A stretch of 64,000 nucleotides of DNA from Spirochaetota bacterium (GTDB lineage: Bacteria > Spirochaetota > UBA12135 > COTS27 > JAFLEE01): contig JAFLEE010000019.1 of assembly GCA_017302015.1 (NCBI GenBank), positions 3,342 to 67,341 on the forward strand. Reading direction: 5' to 3'. Shown here piece after piece: positions 23,547 to 32,631 of the stretch. A program made the position numbers and the translations under genes. Numbering within the stretch: position 1 is the stretch's first letter; every line of letters starts with the position of its first letter. The notes below the pieces were generated by a model, which worked only from the letters and a program-made list of their open reading frames with translations, searched no databases and was not told where the DNA came from.

Positions 23547-24887
23547 ATGGCGTTTTTCCGAACGGTTTTTTCCATCGCTGGCCTCATGAACTTCGCCCTC
23601 GCCCAAGACGCCGCCGAGGTGGCGCGCCTCATTGCGGCGAGCCAGGCCGGCTCTCCCCGGCTGCTCTTCCAGGTCGAAGGTTCTTCCATCCCCTCCATCC
23701 AGCCTTCCTCCTTCTCCCATCCGGAGGAAACGACGACGCGCGGCGGGATCCCCAATGCCCTGAAGAAACTCGAGGCCGGCGAAGCGGTCACCCTCGCCTA
23801 CCTCGGGGGGAGCATCACCCGCGCCGATGGCTATCGCCCCCTCTCCGCCAAATGGATCCAGGAGCGCTACCCCAAGGCCAAGGTGCGGGGCGTCAACGCC
23901 GGGGTGAGCGGCACGCCCACCGATCTGGGGGCCCTGCGCGTCGGGGAGCAGGTGCTGGCTTTCAAGCCCGACCTGGTCTTCGTCGAGTTCGCCGTCAACG
24001 GCGGCACGGTCGAGGCGATGGAAGGCATCGTGCGCCAGATCTGGAAGCGCGACCCCTCCATCGACATCGTCTTCGTCTACACCATCATCGAAGCGTGGTG
24101 GAAGGGCTACGCCGAGGGGGTCCTCCCCAAGAGCGTGGTCGACTACGATCGGGTCGCCGCCCATTACGGCATCCCTTCCATCCACATGGCCCGCGAGGTG
24201 AGCGAATTGTGCAAGTCGGGAGCCGTCGTCTTCAAGGGCACGGAAGCCTCCGCGGCCGGCCGCATCGTCTTCTCCACGGATGGCGTGCATCCTTACGACC
24301 GCGCCGGGGCGCGTTTCTACGCCGCGGCCATCGCCCGGGGGTTCCAGAAACTCGCGGGGGTCGGCAAACCCGGGCCCCATGGACTCGCGAAACCCCTCAC
24401 CGAAGATCCTTGGGAGGATGCCACCATGCTGCCCCCCGAGAAGGCGGTTCTTTCCGCGGGATGGAAGAAGGTCGATCCGTCTTCCGTGCCGCTGCTCGCC
24501 GCCTATAAGGGGTGGTTCGAGCAGATCTATACGGCCGAGGCGCCGGGCGAACGCATCGCGTTCCGATTCCGCGGCAAGGGCTTCGGGCTCTTCGATGTCG
24601 GGGCGCCCGAAGTGGGCCAGCTGCGCATCACGGTCGACGGCCGGGAGGAGAAGCCGCTCAACCGTTTCGGGGTGAATTGCAATAACCGCAGCCGGGGCCA
24701 GTACGCCTTCCTTCCCCTTCCCGACGGGGAACATCAAGTCATCCTCGCCATCGACCCCGAGATCCCCGATAAAAAAGCGATCCTCGGCCCCAACCAGCAG
24801 GCGGACATCGGCGCCCACCCGGAGAAGTACGACCGGCGCGCGATCTATCTCGGGCGCATCCTACTCAGGGGAACGCTCCTGGACTGA
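23547..24887 (+). CDS. Secreted SGNH/GDSL hydrolase with C-terminal beta domain
   Basis: 446 aa from the ATG with GGAAGGAG upstream at nine bases. Signal peptide about 1-19. Block I is AYLGGSIT with nucleophile S89; the oxyanion Gly and Asn are in NAGVSGTPTD and EFAVNGG; the catalytic pair is D245 and H248 in STDGVHP. A beta-sandwich of about 130 residues follows. It would remove acyl (often acetyl) groups from a polysaccharide. A LacI regulator converges from the right, and glycan enzymes surround it. Confidence 0.82.
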   Translation: MAFFRTVFSIAGLMNFALAQDAAEVARLIAASQAGSPRLLFQVEGSSIPSIQPSSFSHPEETTTRGGIPNALKKLEAGEAVTLAYLGGSITRADGYRPLSAKWIQERYPKAKVRGVNAGVSGTPTDLGALRVGEQVLAFKPDLVFVEFAVNGGTVEAMEGIVRQIWKRDPSIDIVFVYTIIEAWWKGYAEGVLPKSVVDYDRVAAHYGIPSIHMAREVSELCKSGAVVFKGTEASAAGRIVFSTDGVHPYDRAGARFYAAAIARGFQKLAGVGKPGPHGLAKPLTEDPWEDATMLPPEKAVLSAGWKKVDPSSVPLLAAYKGWFEQIYTAEAPGERIAFRFRGKGFGLFDVGAPEVGQLRITVDGREEKPLNRFGVNCNNRSRGQYAFLPLPDGEHQVILAIDPEIPDKKAILGPNQQADIGAHPEKYDRRAIYLGRILLRGTLLD

Positions 24888-24889
24888 GC

Positions 24890-24906
24890 CCCCCATTCGG
24901 GGCAGG
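24890..24906. terminator. Hairpin between convergent SGNH and lacI-type genes
   Basis: GCCCC and GGGGC pair around CCATTC immediately after the SGNH stop, in the 24-bp gap between convergent genes. It may act in both directions. No T-tract. Confidence 0.4.
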
Positions 24907-24911
24907 CCGTT

Positions 24912-25970
24912 TCAGCGCGCCGGGCCCGTTGATTCGCGGACCACGAGGCTCGGCGCGAGGCGGATCTGCCATCGGGAAGAGCGCACGCCGGAGCGGCTTC
25001 GCTCTTCGATGACCGAGAGGGCGGTGCGGGCGAAGCCCTCGAAATCTTGGCGCAGGGTGGTCAAGGGCGGGTGGGCCTTCGTCGCCAGGCCAATATCGTC
25101 GAACCCGCAGACGGAAAATTTGTGGGGGATGCGCAGGCCGACATCCCGGGCGTACTTCAGGAATTGCACGGCGAGATGGTCGTTGGCGAAGCAGAGGGCG
25201 GTGGGCCGGGCAGCCCCGCGGGAGAGCGAGCGCACGATGGCGTCGAGCACGACGGGGGTGGCCGTCCAATCGCCGGGCTTGTAATCGACCAGGCACTTCT
25301 TCTCGACCGGCAGGCCTCGGGCGCGCAGCGCCGCGCAGAAGGCGTCGAGGCGCTCGATGAAATGGGCCTGGGGCGCCGACCCGCGGGGGTCGAGGGAATG
25401 TCCGATGAAGGCGAGGCGGCGATGCCCCAAGTCGGCGAGGTGGGCGACCAGGGCGTTCATGCCGCTGGCGTTATCGGTGGTTACGCGGTCCCAGCGGGGG
25501 TAGAGGCCGTCCGGCTCTCCCGGGCGGTTGACGGCCACCACGGGGAATCGGTCGGCCCAAGCGCCCACCAGGGCGTCGGGGGCTTGGGCGGCGACGATGG
25601 CCCCCCAGGCCGAGAGGCCGCGCAGGGCCTCGGGGTCTTCGGGATGGTAGAAATGGACGACGAGGTCGCGCCCCCGGCTGGCGCAGGCCGGCTCGAGGGT
25701 TTGGATGAGCTGCTCGCGCAGCCCGTACTGGTAATTCTCGGAGCGGTTGCCCCGGTTGAGGGCCGGCAGGACGAGGGCGAGGTTCCTCCCGCGCAGCGGC
25801 ACCACGCCCCGGCGCGCCAGGCGCGCGAGGTGGTCGAGGATCTTCTTCTTCTTGTCGGGGGCCACCTTGGCGCCCGAAGGGTCGGCGAGCACGCGCGAGA
25901 CCGCGGATTGGGAGAGGCCGAGGGCGTGGGCGACGGCCATCTGGGTGGTGCGGTCTTTTTTCGTGGCCAT
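24912..25970 (-). CDS. LacI family transcriptional regulator
   Basis: 352 aa. The N-terminal helix-turn-helix and hinge are QMAVAHALGLSQSAVSRVLA (about 10-29) and DKKKKILDHLARLARRG. The periplasmic-binding-protein-like sugar domain follows (LALVLPALNRGNRSENYQYG; VTTDNASGMNALVAHLADLGH; CFANDHLAV; SVCGFDD). It should repress a sugar operon until a ligand binds. The direct repeat TGCATAAAA upstream of its start may be its own operator. Divergent from the MazG-like gene. Confidence 0.9.
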   Translation of the reverse strand: MATKKDRTTQMAVAHALGLSQSAVSRVLADPSGAKVAPDKKKKILDHLARLARRGVVPLRGRNLALVLPALNRGNRSENYQYGLREQLIQTLEPACASRGRDLVVHFYHPEDPEALRGLSAWGAIVAAQAPDALVGAWADRFPVVAVNRPGEPDGLYPRWDRVTTDNASGMNALVAHLADLGHRRLAFIGHSLDPRGSAPQAHFIERLDAFCAALRARGLPVEKKCLVDYKPGDWTATPVVLDAIVRSLSRGAARPTALCFANDHLAVQFLKYARDVGLRIPHKFSVCGFDDIGLATKAHPPLTTLRQDFEGFARTALSVIEERSRSGVRSSRWQIRLAPSLVVRESTGPAR

Positions 25971-25989
25971 GGGGGATTATCGCACGGAT

Positions 25990-26009
25990 TGCATAAAAAG
26001 TGCATAAAA
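25990..26009. promoter_or_regulatory. Direct repeat upstream of lacI-type gene
   Basis: TGCATAAAA occurs at 25990-25998 and 26001-26009, exactly one helical turn apart, 20 bp before the LacI-family start. AT-rich in a GC-rich genome, so it may be the promoter and/or an autoregulatory site. Confidence 0.35.
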
Positions 26010-26100
26010 TATTTTTCCGGAACGCCACCGTTTCCCCCCTCTGACGCGCTGGACGGGCGCACGGGTCCGCCGTGGATGGCACAATCGATCGGGGGTCCCC

Positions 26101-26448
26101 ATGGAAGAAATCGAACGCCTCACCCGCGCCGCCCTGAAATTCCGGGATGAACGCGACTGGGCCCGCTTCCACACGCCCAAGGATCTCGCCGCGAACCTGA
26201 GCATCGAGGCGGGAGAACTCCAGGAATGCTTCCTCTGGAAAGCATCGGAGGAGGCCGACGCGGAAAGGGTCGGCGAAGAACTGGCCGACGTGGTGGTGAC
26301 CGCCCTGCTCTTGGCCCACCATTACCGCTTCGACCTGGCGGCGCTGGTCGAGAAGAAACTCGCGCAGAATGCGGCGAAGTACCCCGTGGACCGGTTCAAG
26401 GGAAAGAATCTGAAGTGGGACGACGCGCGGGCGGCCGGCGGAACCTGA
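26101..26448 (+). CDS. MazG-like nucleotide pyrophosphohydrolase
   Basis: 115 aa, single domain. The metal-binding EXXE...EXXD pattern is seen in SIEAGELQECF and GEELADVVV, and the C-terminal QNAAKYPVDRFKGK is typical of the dCTPase/RS21-C6-like MazG group. It should hydrolyse non-canonical or excess nucleoside triphosphates to monophosphates and act in nucleotide-pool cleaning. The start is the ATG at 26101 with a G-rich stretch before it. It stands alone between divergent lacI and convergent GH71-like genes. Confidence 0.85.
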   Translation: MEEIERLTRAALKFRDERDWARFHTPKDLAANLSIEAGELQECFLWKASEEADAERVGEELADVVVTALLLAHHYRFDLAALVEKKLAQNAAKYPVDRFKGKNLKWDDARAAGGT

Positions 26449-26451
26449 GCC

Positions 26452-26475
26452 CGCCCCCGCGGGGGGCGACCGCTA
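26452..26475 (+). terminator. Intrinsic terminator after the MazG-like gene
   Basis: CGCCCCC (26452-26458) pairs with GGGGGCG (26462-26468) around GCG, followed by ACCGCTATTTTT. It overlaps the 3' end of the convergent GH71-like gene. Confidence 0.5.
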
Positions 26476-29259
26476 TTTTTCGAATCCCACCGACCCCACG
26501 GTGAAGGCCACCGACTTCCTTTCCTTGAGGGTACCGCCGATCTTGAAGTCGCCGATATCGGAGAGCCGCAGGCGCTCATCCCCGGCCGCCTTCTTCCCCC
26601 TTCCCCAGGCCGGGAGTTTGAACGCGGCGAAGGGGATGACGAACTCGAGGCGCTCGCCGTCGATACGCACCGGCTTTATCTCCGCGGCGAACTTGGCGCC
26701 GCTCTCTTTTTCCCCCAGCATGGCGGTGAACGAGGAGAAATCGCCGGCCTGCGCGGTGGTGAGGCTGAAGCGGATCGCGGAGAAGGGGGTGAGATCCCGG
26801 GGCGGCTTAAAGGCCCCGACGGCCAAGACGTGTCGCCCGGCGTTTTCGGGGAGGGCGGTGAGATCGGCGGTGACCTTCTGGCCCGCGGGGCCGAGCTCGA
26901 AGGTGAAACGCCCCTTGGCCCCCCAAGAGTCGCCGCTCCAGGTAAGCTGGTCGAGGGAAAGATCCCCGGGGCGCTTCGAGGCCGACGCCCCGGCCACGCC
27001 CGCCTCGTAGGCGAAGAAGGAGAGTTTTTTGATCCGGTAGGCCACCCGGCTTTGGCCCGCGGCGCCGCCGATGAGCATGCGGGCGAGATCTTCCCGGCGG
27101 AAGGTGCCGTCGCTCTTGCCCTTGCCCCATCCCGGGAGCCGGCACTGGTCGAAATGGAGGAGGAAGGTCGTCTCGCCGGTCTTCGGGTCGCCGATGGGAA
27201 GGTCGGGCACCCATTTGGCCTCGGTCTTCCCTTCCTGGAAGATGAAGGTCCATGACAGCAGCGAGGCCCCGTCGGGAAGATCGACCGTGAGGGAGGCGCC
27301 GTCGAAGCCCGAAGCGTCGAACCCGATGGGGAAGTCGACCACCGCGTAGAAATAATTGGCGTTGGCGGCCGAAAGGTCCGCCCGAACCTCCACCCCGGCC
27401 GGCCCGGCTTGGATGGCGGTGTCGACGCCGTCGGCGCTTCCCGATTTCCACGGGGCGCGGGCGAGATCCACCGGCTTCTCCGAAGCGAGTTTGCCGCGGG
27501 GGCGCGAAACGGGGTCGGGCCGGACGAAGGAACCGAGCTTCGGGTAGCGGCTGCGCCAGACGGGTTGCCCGTCGGGGCCGGGGGCGTACATGGCCGGGAA
27601 GGCCGCGGGTTCCGTGGGGAAGATGCGCCGCCAGAGGGCGTCATGGTCGCTCTCCCAAACGATCGTCATGCGGTCGTAGCGGTAGGGCTCGGCGGTGATC
27701 CATTCCGGGGAGACGACCTCGGCCACGGTCTTCCCGCCGCGCACCAGGCTCGCGCGCACTTCCCCGGGGGACATGGGAACTTGGGTGCTCGTGAAGCCCG
27801 CCGGGATCTCGGCCACCTTCTTCCCGCGATAGCGCAATTCGCCGGGGGCCGCCGCGAAGGCGACGAGGTCGACGGCCTCGTCGGTGAGCAGCGATTTTTC
27901 CCAGTCGGCCCGGGAGAGGGCCCAGGAGGCGTAGTACGGCGGGAAGAGGTCGAAGCGCGCCTTGGCGCCCAGGGCATGGCGCTTATGGAGGACGACCAGC
28001 CGTTCGGCGCGCTCGGGCGCCTCGCCGCGCCAATGGGCGCGGTGCCAGGCGTTCATCAGGCCGAAGCCGAAATTATGGTTGACTTCGGGGGCGAGGTGGT
28101 GCCCCTCCTCGTAATCGTTCCAGGTGCCGAAGGAGACCATGGGCGCTTCAGCGGCGATGGCCTGCTTCCAGCACCAGGTCAGGTTCGAACTGAGCCCGGC
28201 GCCGATGATCATGCGCCCGTAATTTTCCGGGGGCTCGCCGATCTTGTGCATCTCCACCGCCCCGGTGCGCGTGCTGCGCAGCTTCGCGCAGTTCATCTCG
28301 GGCATGACGCCCTTGACGTAGGCGCGGCCCCGGTTCTTGCAGGTCTGCGCCACCCGACGGATATCGGCCTCCCGCCCCTGCGTGGGGTAATCGAAGAAAT
28401 CGTTCACCGCGGGGAAGACATCGAGGATGGCGTCGAGGGAGGCCTGGTACTCCGCGTCGGGGGTTTCGCGCCAGGGGCGATAGGAGCGCTTGCCGCCGTG
28501 GTAGATGACGGCGATGGGAACGCCGAGGCGGGCCTCGATGAGGTCCCAGGCCCGGGCGACCTTTTTCGCCTTCTCCCGCGCATCGGTGATCCCTTTCGCC
28601 TCGGGGGCGAAGCCGTCGGTGCCCCAGGTGTAGAGGAGGAGCCGCCCGTCGGGCGTGCGCAGCCAATGGGGGGAGTTCGCCGTGGCCTGGAGGATGCGCC
28701 GAAGGCGCTCGCCCACGACCTCGACCACCTCCTCGGTCGTGGCGTAGCCGGAGACGTCGGAGGGGCAGAGGGTGAGTTTGAGGTCGATCTTCTTGGCGTC
28801 GGCGACCGTGAAATACCGGACGATCGACAGGTCGGTGGGGGAAAGTTCGGCGGGCGCGGGAACCTTGGGTTTGCCGAAGGCCATGTAGAAATGGAAGCCG
28901 TCGACCCCGAGGGGCCGGGCGGTGCGGAGTTCCCATTCGACGTAGGCGTCGATGCTCTCGACCCTTTTCCGGTCGAGAAAATCTTCGCGCATGCCCGGGA
29001 AGCGGGGGACCGGCCAAGCGTTCCACGAAAGCACCGTGCTGATCCCCCCGATCTGGGCGAACGGGCCGTCGGGGAGGAAGAACTTGGCGTCGTTCTGGGT
29101 GCCGCCGAGGTGGGGGACGCTCGCCGCCATGAAGTGGGCGATGACGAGGCGCTCGGAGGCGATGGGCAGGGCGAGTTTCCCGGGCTCGGAGGCGGCGGAA
29201 AGGCCCGCCGCCAGGAGGCCGAGGAACAGACCGGTGCGGACCGCGTCGAAAAGGGCCAT
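26473..29259 (-). CDS. Secreted GH71-like glycoside hydrolase with two C-terminal binding modules
   Basis: 928 aa, AGGAGA before the ATG, signal peptide about 1-23. The catalytic region (about 35-500) has VIAHFMAASVPHLGG and GTWNDYEEGHHLAP (W380 to about 391), matching the AHFM and TWNDxxESH signatures of GH71 alpha-1,3-glucanases and related families. Two similar beta-sandwich modules follow (about 600-770 and 770-928), each with PxWGxGK (RLPGWGKGKSDG, KLPAWGRGKKAAG), so they are probably duplicated carbohydrate-binding domains. It lies upstream of nothing co-transcribed; the oxidoreductase gene to the right may read into it. Confidence 0.72.
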   Translation of the reverse strand: MALFDAVRTGLFLGLLAAGLSAASEPGKLALPIASERLVIAHFMAASVPHLGGTQNDAKFFLPDGPFAQIGGISTVLSWNAWPVPRFPGMREDFLDRKRVESIDAYVEWELRTARPLGVDGFHFYMAFGKPKVPAPAELSPTDLSIVRYFTVADAKKIDLKLTLCPSDVSGYATTEEVVEVVGERLRRILQATANSPHWLRTPDGRLLLYTWGTDGFAPEAKGITDAREKAKKVARAWDLIEARLGVPIAVIYHGGKRSYRPWRETPDAEYQASLDAILDVFPAVNDFFDYPTQGREADIRRVAQTCKNRGRAYVKGVMPEMNCAKLRSTRTGAVEMHKIGEPPENYGRMIIGAGLSSNLTWCWKQAIAAEAPMVSFGTWNDYEEGHHLAPEVNHNFGFGLMNAWHRAHWRGEAPERAERLVVLHKRHALGAKARFDLFPPYYASWALSRADWEKSLLTDEAVDLVAFAAAPGELRYRGKKVAEIPAGFTSTQVPMSPGEVRASLVRGGKTVAEVVSPEWITAEPYRYDRMTIVWESDHDALWRRIFPTEPAAFPAMYAPGPDGQPVWRSRYPKLGSFVRPDPVSRPRGKLASEKPVDLARAPWKSGSADGVDTAIQAGPAGVEVRADLSAANANYFYAVVDFPIGFDASGFDGASLTVDLPDGASLLSWTFIFQEGKTEAKWVPDLPIGDPKTGETTFLLHFDQCRLPGWGKGKSDGTFRREDLARMLIGGAAGQSRVAYRIKKLSFFAYEAGVAGASASKRPGDLSLDQLTWSGDSWGAKGRFTFELGPAGQKVTADLTALPENAGRHVLAVGAFKPPRDLTPFSAIRFSLTTAQAGDFSSFTAMLGEKESGAKFAAEIKPVRIDGERLEFVIPFAAFKLPAWGRGKKAAGDERLRLSDIGDFKIGGTLKERKSVAFTVGSVGFEK

Positions 29260-29332
29260 GGTGTCTCCTGGGTCTTCGGCGTCGGCCCCGAGTCGCGGCG
29301 GCGCTTCTCGGGGTGAAGCGAGCGCCCCGGCT

Positions 29333-30511
29333 TCAGCGCTTCTTCTTTTTGGCCTTCTTCGCCGCGGCTTTTTTCGCCTTCTTCGGTTTCGCCTTTGCCG
29401 CCGTTCGGGCGGGAAGGGCGAACACCGGCTTATTCCCGCGGCGAAGGGCCGCTTGGCGATGGCACTCTTCGGTCACGGCCACCTGCTGGCGCACCTGCTC
29501 GACCGTCACTTCCAGGGGCGCGCCTTCGGTGAGGGTGCGGTGGAGCATGCGGTAATAGCGGCTGGAGATCGCCTTGAACAGGTCGGCGTCTTCGGCGGGC
29601 ACCGTCCATTTCTCCTCTTTCCAGGGGAGGGTCTCGGAGCAATAGGCCGGGCCGCCCTCGGGGGTCGAGATGGGCTTTTCGCAGAGTTGGCGCTTGGGGG
29701 CCTCCTTCTCGTCGAAATACTTCCACTCGATCTCTTTCATCGATCCCTTGAGCCCGCCGCGGGTTCCCTGCACGAGGTAGGTGAAGCCGCTATAGGCATT
29801 GCAGGAAGAGACCTCGACTTCGACGAGGGGCCGCCCGGGGGCCTTCAGGAGCACCTTGGCGAAATCGTCCGCGTCGCCGAAGGAATTGGCGAGGTCGAGA
29901 TGGCAGACGACCTCGGGCATGCCCTTGAAGTCGAGGAAGCGCAGGGCCTGGTCGAGGGGGTGGGGGCCGGTATTGCGCAGGCCGCCGGCGTTTAAGCGGT
30001 CGATCATCTGCCAGTCCCAGCGTCGGGCGTAGCCGCTGAAATGGATCTGCACCTGCACGAGGCGGCCGAGCACGCCCGAATCCACGACCTTCTTCACCTG
30101 GGTGAAATAGGGCGCGAAGCGGGATTGCTGGAAGACGGCGAGGGTGCGCCCGGCCTTCTTCGCCGCGGCGGCCATCGCATCGACCTCCGCCACCGTGCGG
30201 GCCATCGGCTTCTCGCAGAGCACGTTGAAGCCCGCGCGCAGGAATTCGAGGGAGATGGGCGCGTGCAGGTGGCTCTGGGACGCGTTCACCACGAGGTCGA
30301 GATCCTTGATCTTAAGGAGATCCCGGTAATCGGTGGTGAGCAGGCATTCGCTATCGTAGCCGTAGGCCTTCTTGGCGTGCTCCAGGCGGGAGGCGATGGG
30401 ATCGGCCACCGCGACGATCTTGAAGTAATCCGGATCGGTGACGAGGTACTTGGCGTGGATATCCGCGCCGCTTCGGCCCTGGCCGATGATGCCCACACGT
30501 AATTGCTTCAT
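29333..30511 (-). CDS. Gfo/Idh/MocA family oxidoreductase with Lys/Ala-rich tail
   Basis: 392 aa from the ATG with GGGGAG upstream; the frame is open 14 codons further. The Rossmann motif is VGIIGQGRSG (7-15), the conserved EKP is at 100-102 (NVLCEKPMA), and the C-terminal catalytic region shows GGLRNTGPHPLDQAL with the usual His. It should oxidise or reduce a sugar or inositol derivative with NAD(P). The last about 30 residues are a Lys/Ala repeat (KAKPKKAKKAAAKKAKKKK) unlike the family norm. The GH71-like gene lies 73 bp downstream on the same strand. Confidence 0.9.
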   Translation of the reverse strand: MKQLRVGIIGQGRSGADIHAKYLVTDPDYFKIVAVADPIASRLEHAKKAYGYDSECLLTTDYRDLLKIKDLDLVVNASQSHLHAPISLEFLRAGFNVLCEKPMARTVAEVDAMAAAAKKAGRTLAVFQQSRFAPYFTQVKKVVDSGVLGRLVQVQIHFSGYARRWDWQMIDRLNAGGLRNTGPHPLDQALRFLDFKGMPEVVCHLDLANSFGDADDFAKVLLKAPGRPLVEVEVSSCNAYSGFTYLVQGTRGGLKGSMKEIEWKYFDEKEAPKRQLCEKPISTPEGGPAYCSETLPWKEEKWTVPAEDADLFKAISSRYYRMLHRTLTEGAPLEVTVEQVRQQVAVTEECHRQAALRRGNKPVFALPARTAAKAKPKKAKKAAAKKAKKKKR

Positions 30512-30542
30512 GGTATCGCTCCCCTGGATTTCCGTGGATGGG

Positions 30543-30548
30543 AAATTA
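30543..30548 (-). promoter_or_regulatory. -10 box (TATAAT) of the Gfo/Idh gene
   Basis: ATTATA on the plus strand reads TATAAT on the minus strand, 32 bp before the ATG at 30511. Confidence 0.4.
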
Positions 30549-30583
30549 TACAACTAATCGGTTGGGAACGGATACGCCGATTC

Positions 30584-32560
30584 TCAGCGGATTTCCGGGG
30601 ATTTTGAGGGGATGCGGAGAAGGACCACGCTGCACGGGGGGATTTCCAGGGAGAAGGAGGGCCCCGCCTGGAAGGGTTCCTCGACCGGGGCCACCCGATT
30701 TGGCGCGGCGAGGTCGTTGGTGGCCTCGGGCGGCCCGGCGAGGAGGGTGCGGGTAGCCGCCGCAGTGGTGGCGCCCCCGCCGCGTATGTCCACCTCGATA
30801 TCCACCGGGGACGCCTGGGGATTGGCGAACTTGAGGAAGAGGGCCCCCTCCCGGGCCGAGTAGGTGCTCGAGACCCCCACCACCGTTTCCCGCCCGTCGG
30901 CCCGGGGGGGAAGATTCCAGTCGTGGGGGACCCAGGTTTCCCCCAGGTGCGACGCGAAGAGGCGCTGCACGTGGTAATTGGGCGTCGTCACCACGCGCCC
31001 GTCGTCGAACCAGATGAGGTTGGCGTGCTTCCACTGGCAGAAATCGTAATGGGCGAGTAGCGGCGCGTAGGAATGCATCGCGACGAGGTCGCTATTGCGC
31101 TCGAGGCCCGTGAGGTAGACGGCCTCGGCCACGGCGTTCTCCATCGCGTTGCCGCGGGAGGCGTATTCCCCCACGTAGACCTTCGGCCCCTCCCGTTTCG
31201 CGCCATCGAAGCGGCGATGGTTTTCGACGAACCACGCGGGCTCCATGTAATAGTGCTCGTCGGTGTAGGACACGCCGGTCTGGGCCATGAGATCGGCCAG
31301 GGGCGCTTCGGGCCCGAGCCCCGAGGTGCCGATGATCTCGATGCCCGGGCACTCCCGCCGCAGGCGCTCGACGAATTTCGGGAAGCGCTTGCGGAAAGCC
31401 GGGGTGTCGTGCTCTTCGTTGCCGACGCCCAGGAGTTTCAGGCCGAAGGGTTCGGGATGGCCCATCGCGGCGCGCACCGCGCCCCAGCCGGAACTCGCGG
31501 GCCCGTTGGCGAAGGCCACGAGGTCGACGCAATCCTGGATCCAAGCCTCGAGCGCCTCGTCGCCTACGGCTTGGAAGGGTTTGGAGAACCCGCAACTCAC
31601 CCCGGCGGGCAGGATGGGCATCGGCTCGCAGCCGATGTCCTCGCAGAACTGGAAATATTCGAAGAAGCCGAGGCCGTAGGTCTGGTGGTAGCCCCAGCGG
31701 TTCCAATTCGGCCGCCGCGACTCGATGGGCCCCACGCTGTCCTTCCATCGATAGGCGTTCGCGAGCCCGTCGCCGTGCACGATGCACCCGCCGGGAAATC
31801 GCAGGAAGCGGGGCTTGAGGTCGGCGATGGCCTGGGCGAGGTCTTTTCGCAGGCCGTTGCGGCGCCCGTGGAAGGTCTCCCTCGGGAAGAGTGAGACGTG
31901 GGCGAGGTGGAACGCGTCGCCGATATCCAGGGTGACGACGAGGCGGGCCCGGGATTCGCTCCGGCGGGGGATGAGCACCGCTTCGCGTTTTTCCCAGGCG
32001 GAGGAAACGGCGGCGAGAGTTTCCCGGGCGAGGATCTGGCCGTCGGGCCCCTCGAGGGCCACCGTGGGGGCGACGGACATCGCGCTTCCCGAGCGGATGA
32101 AGGCGCTGAAATCGTAGGGGGCGCCCGCCTCCACGCGCATCCCGCCGCGATAGCCCCGGTTCGCGATGCCGAAACTTCCCGGGCCGCCCGACGCCCGCAG
32201 TACGGCGTAATTCGGGCTGCGCTCATCCACGGGATCGAGGATCGCGATGTCGAAGCGGCATTCCCGCTTGCCGCGGCCCACGGTTTCCCACGCGGTCTTC
32301 GGGGAGAGCGCGGTGCCCTCGCCCCGCACGCCGTGGATGGGGAAATAGGCGAAGGAGCGGTTCTCCACCAGTTCGGCGTAGAGCCCACCGTCGGCCGCGC
32401 CGTTGATGTCCTCGAAGAATAACCCATAGAGGTGCGGGGGGATGGGCTTGCCGATCTGGTCGCGGTGGAGGGTGAGGCGCCCCACAAGCCGCGGGGGGGC
32501 TTTTCGGGGGGCGAAGCGGTCGAAGATTCGTCGCAGGAGCGCGGCGGGACGGGGGGACAT
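30584..32560 (-). CDS. Alpha-L-arabinofuranosidase, GH51
   Basis: 658 aa. GH51 landmarks: HLYGLFFEDINGAADGGLYA (43-62), RFPGGCIVHGD (254-264), acid/base E382 in GVGNEEHD and nucleophile E465 in VGEYASRG. A C-terminal jelly-roll domain completes the fold. No classical signal peptide, although a basic N-terminus precedes the domain. It removes terminal arabinofuranose from arabinan, arabinoxylan or pectin side chains. An AraC regulator is divergent with a 71-bp gap that contains its promoter, so the two are probably a regulator-target pair. Confidence 0.92.
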   Translation of the reverse strand: MSPRPAALLRRIFDRFAPRKAPPRLVGRLTLHRDQIGKPIPPHLYGLFFEDINGAADGGLYAELVENRSFAYFPIHGVRGEGTALSPKTAWETVGRGKRECRFDIAILDPVDERSPNYAVLRASGGPGSFGIANRGYRGGMRVEAGAPYDFSAFIRSGSAMSVAPTVALEGPDGQILARETLAAVSSAWEKREAVLIPRRSESRARLVVTLDIGDAFHLAHVSLFPRETFHGRRNGLRKDLAQAIADLKPRFLRFPGGCIVHGDGLANAYRWKDSVGPIESRRPNWNRWGYHQTYGLGFFEYFQFCEDIGCEPMPILPAGVSCGFSKPFQAVGDEALEAWIQDCVDLVAFANGPASSGWGAVRAAMGHPEPFGLKLLGVGNEEHDTPAFRKRFPKFVERLRRECPGIEIIGTSGLGPEAPLADLMAQTGVSYTDEHYYMEPAWFVENHRRFDGAKREGPKVYVGEYASRGNAMENAVAEAVYLTGLERNSDLVAMHSYAPLLAHYDFCQWKHANLIWFDDGRVVTTPNYHVQRLFASHLGETWVPHDWNLPPRADGRETVVGVSSTYSAREGALFLKFANPQASPVDIEVDIRGGGATTAAATRTLLAGPPEATNDLAAPNRVAPVEEPFQAGPSFSLEIPPCSVVLLRIPSKSPEIR

Positions 32561-32597
32561 GGGGGCCTCGGAAGGCTACCGGAAGCGGCCGGCAACC

Positions 32598-32626
32598 TTG
32601 TGTAGGATGGCCCCGGCCCGTATAAT
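32598..32626 (+). promoter_or_regulatory. Promoter for a leaderless AraC mRNA
   Basis: TTGTGT (32598-32603), a 17-bp spacer and a perfect TATAAT (32621-32626) stand five bases before the ATG at 32632. Transcription should begin at about the A of the start codon. Confidence 0.6.
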
Positions 32627-32631
32627 CCGCC

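Noticed and set aside
27409-29316. 635-codon plus-strand frame opposite the GH71-like gene
   Set aside because: Shadow of a gene with clear signal peptide and motifs on the minus strand.
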